DNA of 64,000 nucleotides from CBFHMJ01 sp965656875 (GCA_965656875.1 CBFHMJ010000043.1:186001-250000); one strand, 5' to 3'; counted from the stretch's first letter, positions 34,308 through 44,142 are shown. The notes: a model not told the origin generated them from the sequence alone. Translations and numbers: made by a program.

Positions 34308-37300
34308 TTATTCAATAAACGTTGTCGGTGCCGGTGGAACCTTCAGTTTGCTGCGTGGATTCGCAGGCAAATCTTTCATCAGCTCTTTAACTGCACGTTC
34401 AAGACTTGGATCTTGCCCTTTCATCAGTAATTCAGGTAAATCACGAACTTCGATGTCCGGTGACACACCTTCATTCTCGATGATCCAGTTACCATCGTTA
34501 TCAATGATACGGAAAGTTGCAGCAATCACGATACCACCATCAACTAATCCAGGATTTCCAGAAATACCGATTAATCCACCCCAGGTACGAGTACCAATCA
34601 ATTTTCCAAGCCCGTTTTGACGGAAGTAATACGGCAACGCATCACCACCTGAACTTGAATATCCATTGATGATCATCGCTTTAGGACCATCATGTGCGAA
34701 CAATGGCGTTGGATTTGGTTTAGTGCCGCGTGTAACCCATGAATTCAATGTTTTCCGCGACAAGATCTCAATCATACGCTCAGGAATGAAACCACCACCG
34801 TTGTATCGATCATCAATGATCAATGCATCTTTGGTCGCTTGTGGCATAAAGCGTTTGTTTAATTCACGATTACCTTCTACTGCTGTATTCGGTAAATGGA
34901 AATAACCAATTCGCCCGTCCGACAATTTCTCGACCATCGCTCTGCGGCTTTCTACCCAGTCCAGATATCTCAAACCCAGTTCTGACGCGGTTGGTTTAAT
35001 AACCGTAGTCCAGCTACCTTTTTTAGTCGGCTTACGGTTTAACGTTAACTCAACCGCTTTCCCTTTAGTATTTTCCATTAACTCGTAGAAGTTATATACC
35101 GAAGTGGTAGGCACACCATTGACCGCGATGATGTAGTTACCTTCTTTTGCTTTTACCCCCGGTTGGTCCAGCGGAGAGCGGAAGTTATCGTGCCAGTTCT
35201 CGCCATTGAAGATTTTCTCAATACGGAAGTAACCTGATTTATGTGCCGAAATTTCAGCACCAATCAGACCTGTTTCACGACGCTTAACCTTTGGCATATC
35301 ACCTGACTGAACATAGATATGACCCGCATTCAGTTCACCGGCAATCTCACTCAATACATAGTCGATATCTGAACGGTGAGCAGCCGCCTGAGCCATAGGA
35401 AGATAACGCTCACGAATACCAACCCAGTCCATACCATGCATGCCTGGATCGTAGAACCAGTCACGTAATGTTCTCCAACCTTCGTTATAGATTTGAATCC
35501 ATTCATCGGCTGGATTGACTTTCACTTCCATGCCTTTAACGTTGAGTTTATCTTTCAACTTCTGATCAGGTTTTGGCGAAATAACACCGTAGTTAGCGCC
35601 CGACTGAACCATTACTTTGTCGCCACCGCCCACAACTTTATAGTTCTGAACACCAGCCATAACCGTCTTCGGCTTCTCTGCTTTCTTCGAGCTGATCAGT
35701 ACCAGCTTTCCACCAGACTGAGCTAATACACCATCTTTTACGCCCTGAAGGTTACGGTAGCTACCCGCTGGCGCGCCTAGTGAAATCACGCGATCAGCAA
35801 ATCCTTCAGTATCGAAAGAAATCGCTGACTTCTCGTCGTCTTTCTTGTCTTTCTTACCTTTCTTTTTGTCTGACTTAATAGCTACTTCATCGCTGGTCGG
35901 CATAAACAATGTCGGACCATCTTCACTCACGCTTGCTGCGTAAACGCGTGTAGCCTTGTTGTACAGGTAATTAAATTCATAATCACTGAAGGCCAGGTTG
36001 AAATCACGATTCGAGGCAAAATATAGCTGGCTACCATCAGGTGAGAAAGCTGGAGAAAACTCACTGGTTGTGTCATCAGTCAATCGGGTTTTCTTGCGCG
36101 ATTTCAGATCGTAATGCCACAATGAGCTGTAAGAATTTGGATTATTTTTTACATAGACAACCTGTTTGCTGTCCGGCGACCAGATGTATTCAACTATGTC
36201 GTTGTATTCAGAACGGTCAATTTTGACCTGTTTTTTCTTTTTGATATCAACGTGATACAAGGTCTGGTTTTTATCGGCAAACAAAATACGTTTACTGTCA
36301 GGTGACCAGACCGGCGTGAAGCGCCAGATTGTGCCGTTGTCAGTAATTTGTACAGGCTTACCTTTGCCATTTTGCTCACGTATGTACAGTTCATACTCAC
36401 CAGACACATCACTGTAATAAGCAATGTATTTACCATTCGGTGACCAGGTGACATTTATCTCACGTACACCGGATGATTTAGAAATATTGCGCACTTCACC
36501 ATTTTTTGCTGGAACGGTGAAAATCTCCCCCCTGGCACCAAACACTGCGCGTTTGCCATCGTGAGATAAGTCAAATGACTCAATATTTCTGGCCGCATTC
36601 TTATAGGATGGCTGACGATAAATACGCGTGCCTTCTATAGAGATAGACAGTTTTTGCGGGGTATTTGCAGCCGGATCGTAACGATATAAATAACCGCCAT
36701 TTTCATATACAACGGCTGTCGGACCGGCAGATGCAAATAACACATCAAACTCTTTGTGATCCGTTACTTTTTGTGGCTCACCACCTTCAACATATTTATA
36801 CAGGTTTAAGGTGTAATCCCGATCAGACGTGAAAAGAATATCATCGCCAACCCAAACCGGTTGGTTATCTGTGCCTTTATGAGTTGTCAGACGCTTACTG
36901 ACATTGTTCACTAAATCGTAAGTCCAGACATCCTGCGCACGACCACCTCGATAACGCTTCCAGGTTCTGAATTCACGGTCAATCGGCGTGTACAGGTATT
37001 TAGTACCATCTGGAGATAACATGCCTCCACCAGTTTCAGTCACGGCTAAAGGCGTTTCAAGGCCGCCATCAACAGGCACTAAATATGGACGACCCATTCG
37101 CTTACCATACGGTGTACGATTAGCACGAATTAATACGTGCTTTCCATCAGGTGTCCAGTCCATTACCCGATTGTCGAACCCGCCACGAGGCGGCATTGGT
37201 CCTACATCATTATAAAACGTCAGCTGTTTAAGATTGCTGCCGTCAATATCCATCACGTAGACCTGACGACTTCCACTTAATTCTGCTGAAAATGCGATTT

Positions 37301-37562
37301 TAGAACCGTCTGGTGAAAACTTTGGAAACGTTTCAAAACCTTTGTGATCGGTTAAACGCTGAGATTTACCCGTTTTCCAGTTAGCGATATAAATATCACC
37401 TGAATAAACAAACGCGACATTATCTTGATGAATATCCGGGAAACGTAATAAGCGGGTATCTGAATGGTTTAGCGCACCATCATTAGTAACCGACTGCTCA
37501 CTTGCTTGAGATGAAAGACTTAAAGCAGCAAGCACTGCGCCGGTAATTAGTTGTAATTTCAT
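34308..37562 (-). CDS. Tricorn-type S41 protease, exported
   Basis: 1084 aa. Signal peptide about 1-21 (ending LSSQASE), so it should act in the periplasm. Two beta-propeller parts follow (repeated WSPDSKR, FSPDGS, WTPDGK units, about 25-560), then a PDZ domain (about 730-830) and the S41 catalytic domain with Ser in YSSSGGDALPYYF and the following RTWGGLIG. Together these are the tricorn layout: propellers feed peptides to the catalytic cavity. A Lys-rich stretch (KSDKKKGKKDKKDDEKS, about 570) interrupts the second propeller. ATG 37562 is chosen because GGAG is seven bases upstream, and an ATG two codons earlier overlaps this ribosome site. Confidence 0.9.
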   Translation of the reverse strand: MKLQLITGAVLAALSLSSQASEQSVTNDGALNHSDTRLLRFPDIHQDNVAFVYSGDIYIANWKTGKSQRLTDHKGFETFPKFSPDGSKIAFSAELSGSRQVYVMDIDGSNLKQLTFYNDVGPMPPRGGFDNRVMDWTPDGKHVLIRANRTPYGKRMGRPYLVPVDGGLETPLAVTETGGGMLSPDGTKYLYTPIDREFRTWKRYRGGRAQDVWTYDLVNNVSKRLTTHKGTDNQPVWVGDDILFTSDRDYTLNLYKYVEGGEPQKVTDHKEFDVLFASAGPTAVVYENGGYLYRYDPAANTPQKLSISIEGTRIYRQPSYKNAARNIESFDLSHDGKRAVFGARGEIFTVPAKNGEVRNISKSSGVREINVTWSPNGKYIAYYSDVSGEYELYIREQNGKGKPVQITDNGTIWRFTPVWSPDSKRILFADKNQTLYHVDIKKKKQVKIDRSEYNDIVEYIWSPDSKQVVYVKNNPNSYSSLWHYDLKSRKKTRLTDDTTSEFSPAFSPDGSQLYFASNRDFNLAFSDYEFNYLYNKATRVYAASVSEDGPTLFMPTSDEVAIKSDKKKGKKDKKDDEKSAISFDTEGFADRVISLGAPAGSYRNLQGVKDGVLAQSGGKLVLISSKKAEKPKTVMAGVQNYKVVGGGDKVMVQSGANYGVISPKPDQKLKDKLNVKGMEVKVNPADEWIQIYNEGWRTLRDWFYDPGMHGMDWVGIRERYLPMAQAAAHRSDIDYVLSEIAGELNAGHIYVQSGDMPKVKRRETGLIGAEISAHKSGYFRIEKIFNGENWHDNFRSPLDQPGVKAKEGNYIIAVNGVPTTSVYNFYELMENTKGKAVELTLNRKPTKKGSWTTVIKPTASELGLRYLDWVESRRAMVEKLSDGRIGYFHLPNTAVEGNRELNKRFMPQATKDALIIDDRYNGGGFIPERMIEILSRKTLNSWVTRGTKPNPTPLFAHDGPKAMIINGYSSSGGDALPYYFRQNGLGKLIGTRTWGGLIGISGNPGLVDGGIVIAATFRIIDNDGNWIIENEGVSPDIEVRDLPELLMKGQDPSLERAVKELMKDLPANPRSKLKVPPAPTTFIE

Positions 37563-38011
37563 GTACATGCTCCAATTGAACAAACGGTTCGATTTTAGCG
37601 GTTTACAACAAAGGCGGAACTGCTTTGCGATAAATTAAGTGTAAGAAAGGTTGTAACATAGAAGATAAGTGGGCGAGAGGTAAAAAGTGGTGACAAAGTG
37701 GGCAGAGCCGAATACTTACCTCCTGCTTCAGCGCTGCCCGGATGTTTCAGCACAGTATAATAAGCAACGCTTATTTCCCCACAAACTGTACTGTTATAAA
37801 GCATACCGAGTCAGGATGAAAAGCACACCACTGAACAGATTCCGATTGACATTAAATCAGAGGTTACAAGGATCGAATCTTCCAGTAACAAACAGATGAA
37901 TAAAGCATCATTAAAGTAAGACAGCAATAGAGGAAAACAGTGGGTTATCAAGCAGACAGAGAAGAAAGGCGCTAAAATGCGGCAATATAAACGCTATATT
38001 GCCGCAATCTA
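37563..38011. other. Non-coding region upstream of the tricorn-like gene
   Basis: 449 bases. It should contain the tricorn promoter near 37563-37700. At the far end a hairpin (37979-38005) ends the outer-membrane protein transcript. No supported gene; a 70-codon plus-strand frame has atypical composition and no ribosome site. Confidence 0.5.
37979..38005 (-). terminator. Terminator of the outer-membrane beta-barrel gene
   Basis: 11-base arms GCGGCAATATA / TATATTGCCGC around AACGC, immediately after the stop; on the minus strand it is followed by GCATTTTAGC, a short U tract. Confidence 0.6.
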
Positions 38012-38545
38012 TTAGAACTTGAAGTTCAATGCAACAGAGATAGAATCAACGTCTACGTCGTCCATCTTGTTGATTTCATAACCGATAGTGAAGCTTGCAC
38101 GATCGTTACGGAAACCAATACCAGCACCGTAAAGTACTTCAGTACCAGAATCATCAGCTTTAACACGAACGCCATCAACAGTTGTTTTAGCTTCTGTGTC
38201 CCAACGCTGAACACCAAGATCACCGAATACGAACATAGGACCCCAAATGTCGTACTGAGCACGGCCTTTCAGGAATAATGCATTGATATCAAGATCCAGA
38301 GAGTGGCTTGCAGCACCAAAGTGAGGCTCACCATACATTTTGTAACCACCAAGCACACTGAACATGCTGTCGAACTGGTAACCACCTTGTAGGAAATAAC
38401 CTAAATCCGGGTCTTTTACTGCTCCAGCATCGAAGTTGTCACGTTGGAAACCAACACCGAAAACGTAACCACTGTCGTCAGCCATTGCCTGGCCAGTTCC
38501 ACCTAACGCTGTAAGTACAGCTAATGCGCTTAATAACTTTTTCAT
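38012..38545 (-). CDS. Small outer-membrane beta-barrel protein
   Basis: 177 aa with a cleavable signal (about 1-22, GQAMADD). Mature part has alternating-residue strands with Tyr/Phe girdle positions (GYFLQGGYQFDSMFSVLGGY, LYGAGIGFRNDRASFTIGYEI) and ends in SVALNFKF, a C-terminal Phe typical of barrels recognised by BamA. An eight-stranded OmpA/OmpW-like barrel is expected. No peptidoglycan-binding domain. Role unknown. A long AT-rich region (38546-38947) separates it from the AraC-type gene. Confidence 0.85.
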   Translation of the reverse strand: MKKLLSALAVLTALGGTGQAMADDSGYVFGVGFQRDNFDAGAVKDPDLGYFLQGGYQFDSMFSVLGGYKMYGEPHFGAASHSLDLDINALFLKGRAQYDIWGPMFVFGDLGVQRWDTEAKTTVDGVRVKADDSGTEVLYGAGIGFRNDRASFTIGYEINKMDDVDVDSISVALNFKF

Positions 38546-38947
38546 AAAAATCCTTATGACATACTACTCATTAAAAAATCTGGCCTTCCACCAGATCGTG
38601 CGGAGTCTGCCATAAAAGATTCACAATAAACAGCAATAAACACATAAAAATACCTTTTGAATCATTATTTTAATAATTTCACACACCCTGCAACAAATAA
38701 GCGTTTACAACAGAAAAAAAGGCGATCCATTGCAAACATTTATACTGATAACTACCTATTTATACTCATATGGTTAAATAACGACCATAACTATATTTAA
38801 TTGAATAAATAGCAATCATATTCAACATGTTACAAATTATTTCTTTATATTAAGTTAAACTACTATTTTTAAGTAACAAAGACATAAAGGCAGATAAGCC
38901 AATTAATAGGGAGTGACCTGGATCTTTCGACCTTTGTAAAGAAAGCC
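38546..38947. other. AT-rich non-coding region between the barrel protein and the AraC-type gene
   Basis: 402 bases, poor in GC, with no supported gene. A small inverted repeat ATCTGG/CCAGAT (38578-38596) lies in the presumed leader of the barrel gene. No terminator is evident for the AraC-type gene. Confidence 0.5.
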
Positions 38948-40018
38948 TTAAATTTCACCGGCACTCGAAATCACCAGATCGGCTTGCTTCACGGTCAAAT
39001 TAAACACTGATTTAAAACTGGAACTGAACCAGGAGGGTGAAGAAAATCCACAACGGTCCGCCAGCTGCGCAACTTGCCGCCCTTCTCCCATCAGAAATAA
39101 CGCTCTGCGCATGCGGTGAAGTTTTAACAGTTCCTTAAAATTAACCGGATAAAACTCGTTCAGTTTTCGGTTTAAATGTCTGGAACACATGACCAGTTGT
39201 TTAGCGGCATCATCTCGATGGAAAGATTCTCTCGATGAGAACCTTGCTAAGATTTGCTCAAAGTCTGCGACAAAGTACCATTTACTATGATGCAACTCAC
39301 CGGGAATAAATTTAATAACTCTCGGGTTTTCATGCGTAACACAAGACAGTAAAGAACTTACCGCTCGGGCTCGGGCCAGCTTTTGCTTCAATACAGGCAT
39401 TGACGACAGGCTGCCAGATGACAACACTATTGAATCATCACATCCATAATGATAATCCTGCTGGCAATCCGATTTTGCGTCACCCTCAGATAATTCATCA
39501 CAATCCAGACTGATGAATAATGTATGCGGTAAAAAATAACGAAGAAGAAAGATGAGGGATGGTTGCTCCGCCGTAAAAGTACTACATACAAGTAGCAGTT
39601 TTGGCGCTTCATGTTGATATAAAGTCAGATCATTAATCGTAATGCGCTGTAATGAGATTCCTGGTTGAGCATTAACCAACTTCCGCCAATCCTGATCATG
39701 CTGAATTAAGACAGGGATTCGCTCAACAACTGACTCATTCAATGCTGTCTGCGAAGAACCCGCATTATCGGAAATGAAATAAGAACTGTTAACTTCGTTT
39801 GGTGTTGTTTTTAACTGATTACGCAGAACGGCCAACAAATCCAGCGAGTACTTTACCGACTGTTTGACCTCATCAGAAACCATATCTGACGACTGTGTCT
39901 GATGCACAGGCTGTCTTTCGATCAAATCCAATAAAGACTGAAGTTGTGTCTTCAGTGCTTTTCTCGTCGAATCTATAGCATCAACACTTTGATTTTCTAT
40001 CTGTTTTATCAGTTCCAT
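38948..40018 (-). CDS. AraC-family transcriptional regulator of the lanthipeptide locus
   Basis: 356 aa. The C-terminal AraC DNA-binding domain (about 255-350) is clear: QLVMCSRHLNRKLNEFYPVNFKELLKLHRMRRALFLM and LADRCGFSSPSWFSSSFKSVF. The N-terminal part is not the usual cupin: an alpha-helical coiled stretch (1-75) is followed by a region with alternating strands (KLLLVCSTFTAEQPSLIFLLRYF, HTLFISLDCDE, DSIVLSSGS) that might be a degenerate receiver-like domain. ATG 40018 follows CGGAG by nine bases; the frame extends to a TTG at 40045 without support. Divergent from lanM with 242 bases between starts, so it probably controls the lanthipeptide genes and itself. Confidence 0.85.
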   Translation of the reverse strand: MELIKQIENQSVDAIDSTRKALKTQLQSLLDLIERQPVHQTQSSDMVSDEVKQSVKYSLDLLAVLRNQLKTTPNEVNSSYFISDNAGSSQTALNESVVERIPVLIQHDQDWRKLVNAQPGISLQRITINDLTLYQHEAPKLLLVCSTFTAEQPSLIFLLRYFLPHTLFISLDCDELSEGDAKSDCQQDYHYGCDDSIVLSSGSLSSMPVLKQKLARARAVSSLLSCVTHENPRVIKFIPGELHHSKWYFVADFEQILARFSSRESFHRDDAAKQLVMCSRHLNRKLNEFYPVNFKELLKLHRMRRALFLMGEGRQVAQLADRCGFSSPSWFSSSFKSVFNLTVKQADLVISSAGEI

Positions 40019-40032
40019 GTAGGAATTCTCCG

Positions 40033-40078
40033 TCACCTTCAACAAAATTTGAACTAAAATTTACCCCGCTGAAGGTGA
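40033..40078. promoter_or_regulatory. Inverted repeat just upstream of the AraC-type gene
   Basis: TCACCTTCA (40033-40041) and TGAAGGTGA (40070-40078) are perfect inverted copies, centres 37 bases apart. It lies 15-60 bases before the AraC-type start and about 180 bases before lanM, as expected for an operator in a shared promoter region. Confidence 0.4.
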
Positions 40079-40260
40079 ATAGAATATGAACGATAATGAA
40101 AACAGAACCGTTTATCCAGCCGTTTCAATGTAACAAATTATTAATTTAATTTTATTAATTACAATGTCTCATTTCCAAACTTTTGTGTCCTGTTTCTACT
40201 CTCGACACCCACTTTTTTTCTCTAATCTGAGCACAACTCTTGTACACACAGGTTGTCCAG

Positions 40261-43200
40261 ATGGCAATAAACGAACATGAATCGATTGATGTTATTGCGT
40301 GGTTTAAAGCACTTACTCTCAATGAACGAGTACAGTTTTTTTCGATTCTTTCGCCACTGAGTCACACCGAAAAACTGAATTTATTTCAGACAGACCTTAA
40401 TCAAAACCTCATCAATCAGGCACAATCATGGTCGGTTTCCCGCCAGGAGAATCAAAGCCAACCTATTGATAATAAATACTTAAATTCAATTATCCGACAA
40501 GAAAACCTACCCGTTCCAGCATTTTTGAACCTACTGGATACCGAATTAAAGAACAAGCTATTTAGCCATGCCGAGTTAGGAAACAGCCTGACCGGGTTCG
40601 AATGGTTAAACAGCTGCTATCTGGACGCATCTGATAATCAGAGACTACAACAATTACTCCCGGATGCGCCAAAGCTTACGTTACTAAAACTATTTGAGCC
40701 GCTTATCTGTACGGTTGTTAAGAAATTATTATCGAAATATTCGAGTTATTCCTTCATATCAGGCTGGATCAGCCAGCTACTACCAGGCTTATTGAGTAAA
40801 CTGGCAAACCTGGCCAATCGAACACTGGTCCTCGAATTAAATGTTGCTCGCCAGCTCGGACAACTCACCGGTGAAACTCCCGAATCACGCTTTGACTGCT
40901 TTATTGAACAACTCACCACCACCGTTAAACGTAACGCATTCCTGAGTGAATACCCTGTTTTAGCCAGGCAAGCAGCAACCTTTTGTTTGCAGTGGGAAAA
41001 TTGGATCTCGTCGGTAACGGAACATACTATCCGTGATTTTCCTGATTTAAAGAATCACTTTAATCTACAGGAACTTCTACTCGACGATATTGTTCTGACG
41101 CCAGCTGGCAGTGATACTCATAATCAGGGAAAGTCAGTCCTGATCATGAAACAACGAAGCGATGGAAAGCCTTTATTACTGTACAAACCCCGTAATCTCG
41201 CGCTGGATTCCTCTTTTGCTCAATTTACAGACATGATCAACACGCTCGATATTCAGCAACACGGACAAGATGCAACGCCGCTAAAATCGCCGAAAGTGCT
41301 CTCCAGAGAAACATACGGTTGGGCTGAATTTATTACGACACATCCATGCGCTGAGCGATCTGACATTGCTCGTTATTATCAACGCGCAGGACAAACTCTG
41401 GCGCTAACCTGGTTTCTGAATGGCACAGACTTTCATCACGAGAACCTTGTGGCTCATGGTGAATATCCCGTATTGGTTGACCTGGAAACGTTGTTACATC
41501 CAACGTCATTTTTTGATTCTGAGGAAGATTTTACTGTTGCGAGTACCGGGCTGCTGCCTTCTAAAACAAAACTTGGGATGAATCAACAGATTATAGATGT
41601 TGGAGGCCTGGGCAAAAATGAGCAACAAACAACACAGCAGTCAACCTGGTTGAATACAAACACTGACGAAATGGCATTGGGGCAGATTTCAGCCGTCATT
41701 GATGCGTCAGATAATCATCTTCCAACTCTCGATAACACGGCCTGTACTCTGGCTGATTTTTATACCGACTTTATCACTGGTTTTGATCGCTGTATTTCGC
41801 TATTGGCACAACCTGAAGTAAAAGAACATCTTAGTTTATTTGACGGCTTATTTACACGCTGGGTTATCCGAAACACCCAACATTACTCCTCTTTACTCAA
41901 CACGCTGTTCCATCCAGATACATTAACTAACGGACTAAATGTCAGTAAACAATTGTCGGTTCTTCATACGCCAGCCACCAACAACGACAATCTAAATCAC
42001 ATCATTGCAACTCAGGAAGAAAAGCAGCTGATTCAAGGTGACATTCCTTTCTTTTCACTTCACACCAGTGAACCGTTCTTTACTGATATTCATGGTCAAT
42101 CTTTTCCCTGTTCATCGATTACACCAGCATTAAAGCAAATAACTCAACGGCACCATCGACTACTCATTGATAAGCAAGCAATGGTGGTAAAACAACACTG
42201 GTTTATAAATGGATCAATTACCACATCACTGGATAAAACGTTTTCTGCGCCACTTCCAGATGTAATCGTGCAAGAGACTTCATCAACCAACCTTATCGAA
42301 CGTATTTCCAGTCGACTTCTGAATCTTGGACGATCATCACATAATAATCGGCAATGGCATTGGTTTGACGTCGGCATGCAGGATGAACACTGGCAACTAC
42401 AACCGGCAGGCGCAGGTTATTACGATGGGTTGTGTGGTATTGCGACGTTCTTAGCTAAATATGCTGAATTTGCTGACAACTCTGACGCGTGGCAAGCCGC
42501 AGTAGAAACCTGGCACCAGGCCCAGGCTATTCATCAACACATGTATGAAGCAGCTAACATTCACGCTGATCTGCCTCTTTCGGGTGGCATGAATGGCATT
42601 GGCGGAGCCATCTACTGTGCAACCGTACTATCGACTATTTCGCAGCAAAACTTTGTAATGCCGTTCGTATCAATTCTGACCGAACATTATTCAACGATTA
42701 AACAGCACATCCAACAAGATACCCTGCACGACATCGTTGCAGGTAATGCCGGTACACTGCAGGGAATATGTGCCGCTGTTGTCGCTGACTACGAACGACT
42801 TCGGTTACAACCATTGATTGATTTGCTTGTTGACCAACTGCTCACTTGCCAGGTTCAACAAGAAGAAGGTTCGGGATGGCAACAGGGAATTCATCATCAG
42901 CCATTGTGTGGCCTGTCACATGGCAATGCAGGCATCTTACTGGCGCTATCATCCGCTTTACCGTTTGTAAGTGAGATTAAACAACAACAAATTATTACCG
43001 CAATCTCGAACGGACTTAACTATGAGAATGCGTGCTGGGATCAACACGCTAACAACTGGCGTGATAATCGTGATTTTGCCGTCGATAAACCCACGCCAAC
43101 CATAGGCTACTGGTGTCATGGAAATGCTGGGATTGGGCTATCCCGAGTCCAGCTTTTAAAGAACATTCAAGGCGCAAGACTGGCAAACACAGACTCATTG

Positions 43201-43542
43201 ACCGCAATGATTCAACAAGACATTGAACGTTCAACCGATGCACTAATCCAGCAGAGTCTTCCGGCTGACCATTCACTATGTCATGGCATCACCGGAAATC
43301 TCCTTGCCCTACAAGTTTGCTCAATACACACCGGACATGTAGCAGGACTGAATAAAGTTCGTCACGAATTGTCCCGTTTCAAACAAGCCATTACTTCTCC
43401 TGACGTTCTCAAAGGTGGCACTCCCGTAAAAGTAGCTCAGCCTGGATTAATGACAGGTCTGTCAGGTATCACACTTGGACTAATGGCTTTAGAACAACAA
43501 CAACATCCAGACTTTCTGCTAATGACGAATTCGCCTCATTAG
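40261..43542 (+). CDS. lanM: Class II lanthipeptide synthetase LanM
   Basis: 1093 aa bifunctional enzyme that dehydrates Ser/Thr of a precursor peptide by phosphorylation and elimination, then adds Cys thiols to form (methyl)lanthionine rings. The N-terminal dehydratase (DUF4135, about 150-560) has kinase-like motifs: YKPR near 307 and DFHHENLVAHGEYPVLVDLET near 387-407. The C-terminal LanC-like cyclase (about 700-1090) has the zinc motifs: LSHGNAG near 884, WCHGNAGIG near 951 and LCHGITGN near 1005, giving Cys, Cys and His ligands. ATG 40261 is chosen over an in-frame TTG at 40240. The nearest downstream genes are three precursor peptides, 80 bases on. Length and motifs are those of a full, presumably active LanM. 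Confidence 0.95.
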   Translation: MAINEHESIDVIAWFKALTLNERVQFFSILSPLSHTEKLNLFQTDLNQNLINQAQSWSVSRQENQSQPIDNKYLNSIIRQENLPVPAFLNLLDTELKNKLFSHAELGNSLTGFEWLNSCYLDASDNQRLQQLLPDAPKLTLLKLFEPLICTVVKKLLSKYSSYSFISGWISQLLPGLLSKLANLANRTLVLELNVARQLGQLTGETPESRFDCFIEQLTTTVKRNAFLSEYPVLARQAATFCLQWENWISSVTEHTIRDFPDLKNHFNLQELLLDDIVLTPAGSDTHNQGKSVLIMKQRSDGKPLLLYKPRNLALDSSFAQFTDMINTLDIQQHGQDATPLKSPKVLSRETYGWAEFITTHPCAERSDIARYYQRAGQTLALTWFLNGTDFHHENLVAHGEYPVLVDLETLLHPTSFFDSEEDFTVASTGLLPSKTKLGMNQQIIDVGGLGKNEQQTTQQSTWLNTNTDEMALGQISAVIDASDNHLPTLDNTACTLADFYTDFITGFDRCISLLAQPEVKEHLSLFDGLFTRWVIRNTQHYSSLLNTLFHPDTLTNGLNVSKQLSVLHTPATNNDNLNHIIATQEEKQLIQGDIPFFSLHTSEPFFTDIHGQSFPCSSITPALKQITQRHHRLLIDKQAMVVKQHWFINGSITTSLDKTFSAPLPDVIVQETSSTNLIERISSRLLNLGRSSHNNRQWHWFDVGMQDEHWQLQPAGAGYYDGLCGIATFLAKYAEFADNSDAWQAAVETWHQAQAIHQHMYEAANIHADLPLSGGMNGIGGAIYCATVLSTISQQNFVMPFVSILTEHYSTIKQHIQQDTLHDIVAGNAGTLQGICAAVVADYERLRLQPLIDLLVDQLLTCQVQQEEGSGWQQGIHHQPLCGLSHGNAGILLALSSALPFVSEIKQQQIITAISNGLNYENACWDQHANNWRDNRDFAVDKPTPTIGYWCHGNAGIGLSRVQLLKNIQGARLANTDSLTAMIQQDIERSTDALIQQSLPADHSLCHGITGNLLALQVCSIHTGHVAGLNKVRHELSRFKQAITSPDVLKGGTPVKVAQPGLMTGLSGITLGLMALEQQQHPDFLLMTNSPH

Positions 43543-43552
43543 CCATTAAATA

Positions 43553-43587
43553 ACTGTTCAGTGGGAATGGCTGACGTGCTGAACAGT
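43553..43587 (+). promoter_or_regulatory. Intercistronic hairpin between lanM and the first precursor gene
   Basis: Perfect 9-bp arms ACTGTTCAG and CTGAACAGT with a 17-base loop, 34 bases before the first precursor start. No U tract follows. Possible mRNA processing or stability element that lets the precursor genes be expressed above lanM; alternatively a weak terminator. Confidence 0.45.
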
Positions 43588-43621
43588 AAATAAAATCAGC
43601 CGGTTAAGAAGGAAATTTAGT

Positions 43622-43831
43622 ATGAAAAATGTAGATATCATCCGCGCGTGGAAAGACAAATCATATCGTGAGTCATTGACTGCTGAGCAATTGTCTCACT
43701 TACCAGCGAACCCAGCTGGCGAGTTAAATGAAGCAGAATTAGCAACTATCAGTGGTGGCTGCCCTTCAGGTCGTGTCACTTTAATGCGTGCTAATACCTG
43801 TGGCTACCCGGGTTGTCCTGACATTTTCTAA
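43622..43831 (+). CDS. lanA1: Lanthipeptide precursor 1 (mersacidin/lichenicidin type)
   Basis: 69 aa. The leader (1-46: MKNVDIIRAWKDKSYRESL ... NEAELATISGG) is the family leader seen in type II mersacidin/lichenicidin-like precursors and ends at a Gly-Gly cleavage site. The 23-residue core begins CPSGRVTLMR and ends TCGYPGCPDIF; it has Cys1, Cys14 and Cys19 with Ser3, Thr7 and Thr13 as candidate dehydration sites, enough for up to three rings. AAGGA is about eight bases before the ATG. It is followed by a second gene with an identical core. Ring topology is not predictable from sequence. Confidence 0.9.
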   Translation: MKNVDIIRAWKDKSYRESLTAEQLSHLPANPAGELNEAELATISGGCPSGRVTLMRANTCGYPGCPDIF

Positions 43832-43880
43832 TGTTACTGGATTAACTGATTACATTAATTGATAACAGAAGGCATACATT

Positions 43881-44090
43881 ATGAAAAATGTAGACATTAT
43901 CCGCGCGTGGAAAGACAAATCATATCGTGACTCACTGACTGCGGAGCAACTGGCTAATTTACCAGCAAACCCTGCTGGCGAGTTAAATGAAGCGGAACTG
44001 GCGACTATCAGTGGTGGTTGTCCTTCAGGCCGAGTCACTTTAATGCGCGCTAATACGTGCGGTTACCCTGGCTGCCCTGACATCTTCTAA
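43881..44090 (+). CDS. lanA2: Lanthipeptide precursor 2 (same core as precursor 1)
   Basis: 69 aa. The core is identical to that of the first precursor; the leader differs at a few positions (RES to RDS, SHLPAN to ANLPAN). At DNA level the copies differ at many third-codon positions, so the duplication is not recent and the core amino acids have been conserved. AGAAGG lies eight bases before the ATG. Gene starts are 259 bases apart. Confidence 0.9.
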   Translation: MKNVDIIRAWKDKSYRDSLTAEQLANLPANPAGELNEAELATISGGCPSGRVTLMRANTCGYPGCPDIF

Positions 44091-44142
44091 TATCTGTGAA
44101 ACACAGTATTCGATTAACTATTCAAGATCATAGGATTACATA

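Noticed and set aside
37687..37899. 70-codon plus-strand frame in the region before the tricorn-like gene
   Set aside because: No ribosome site, atypical composition, no recognisable family.
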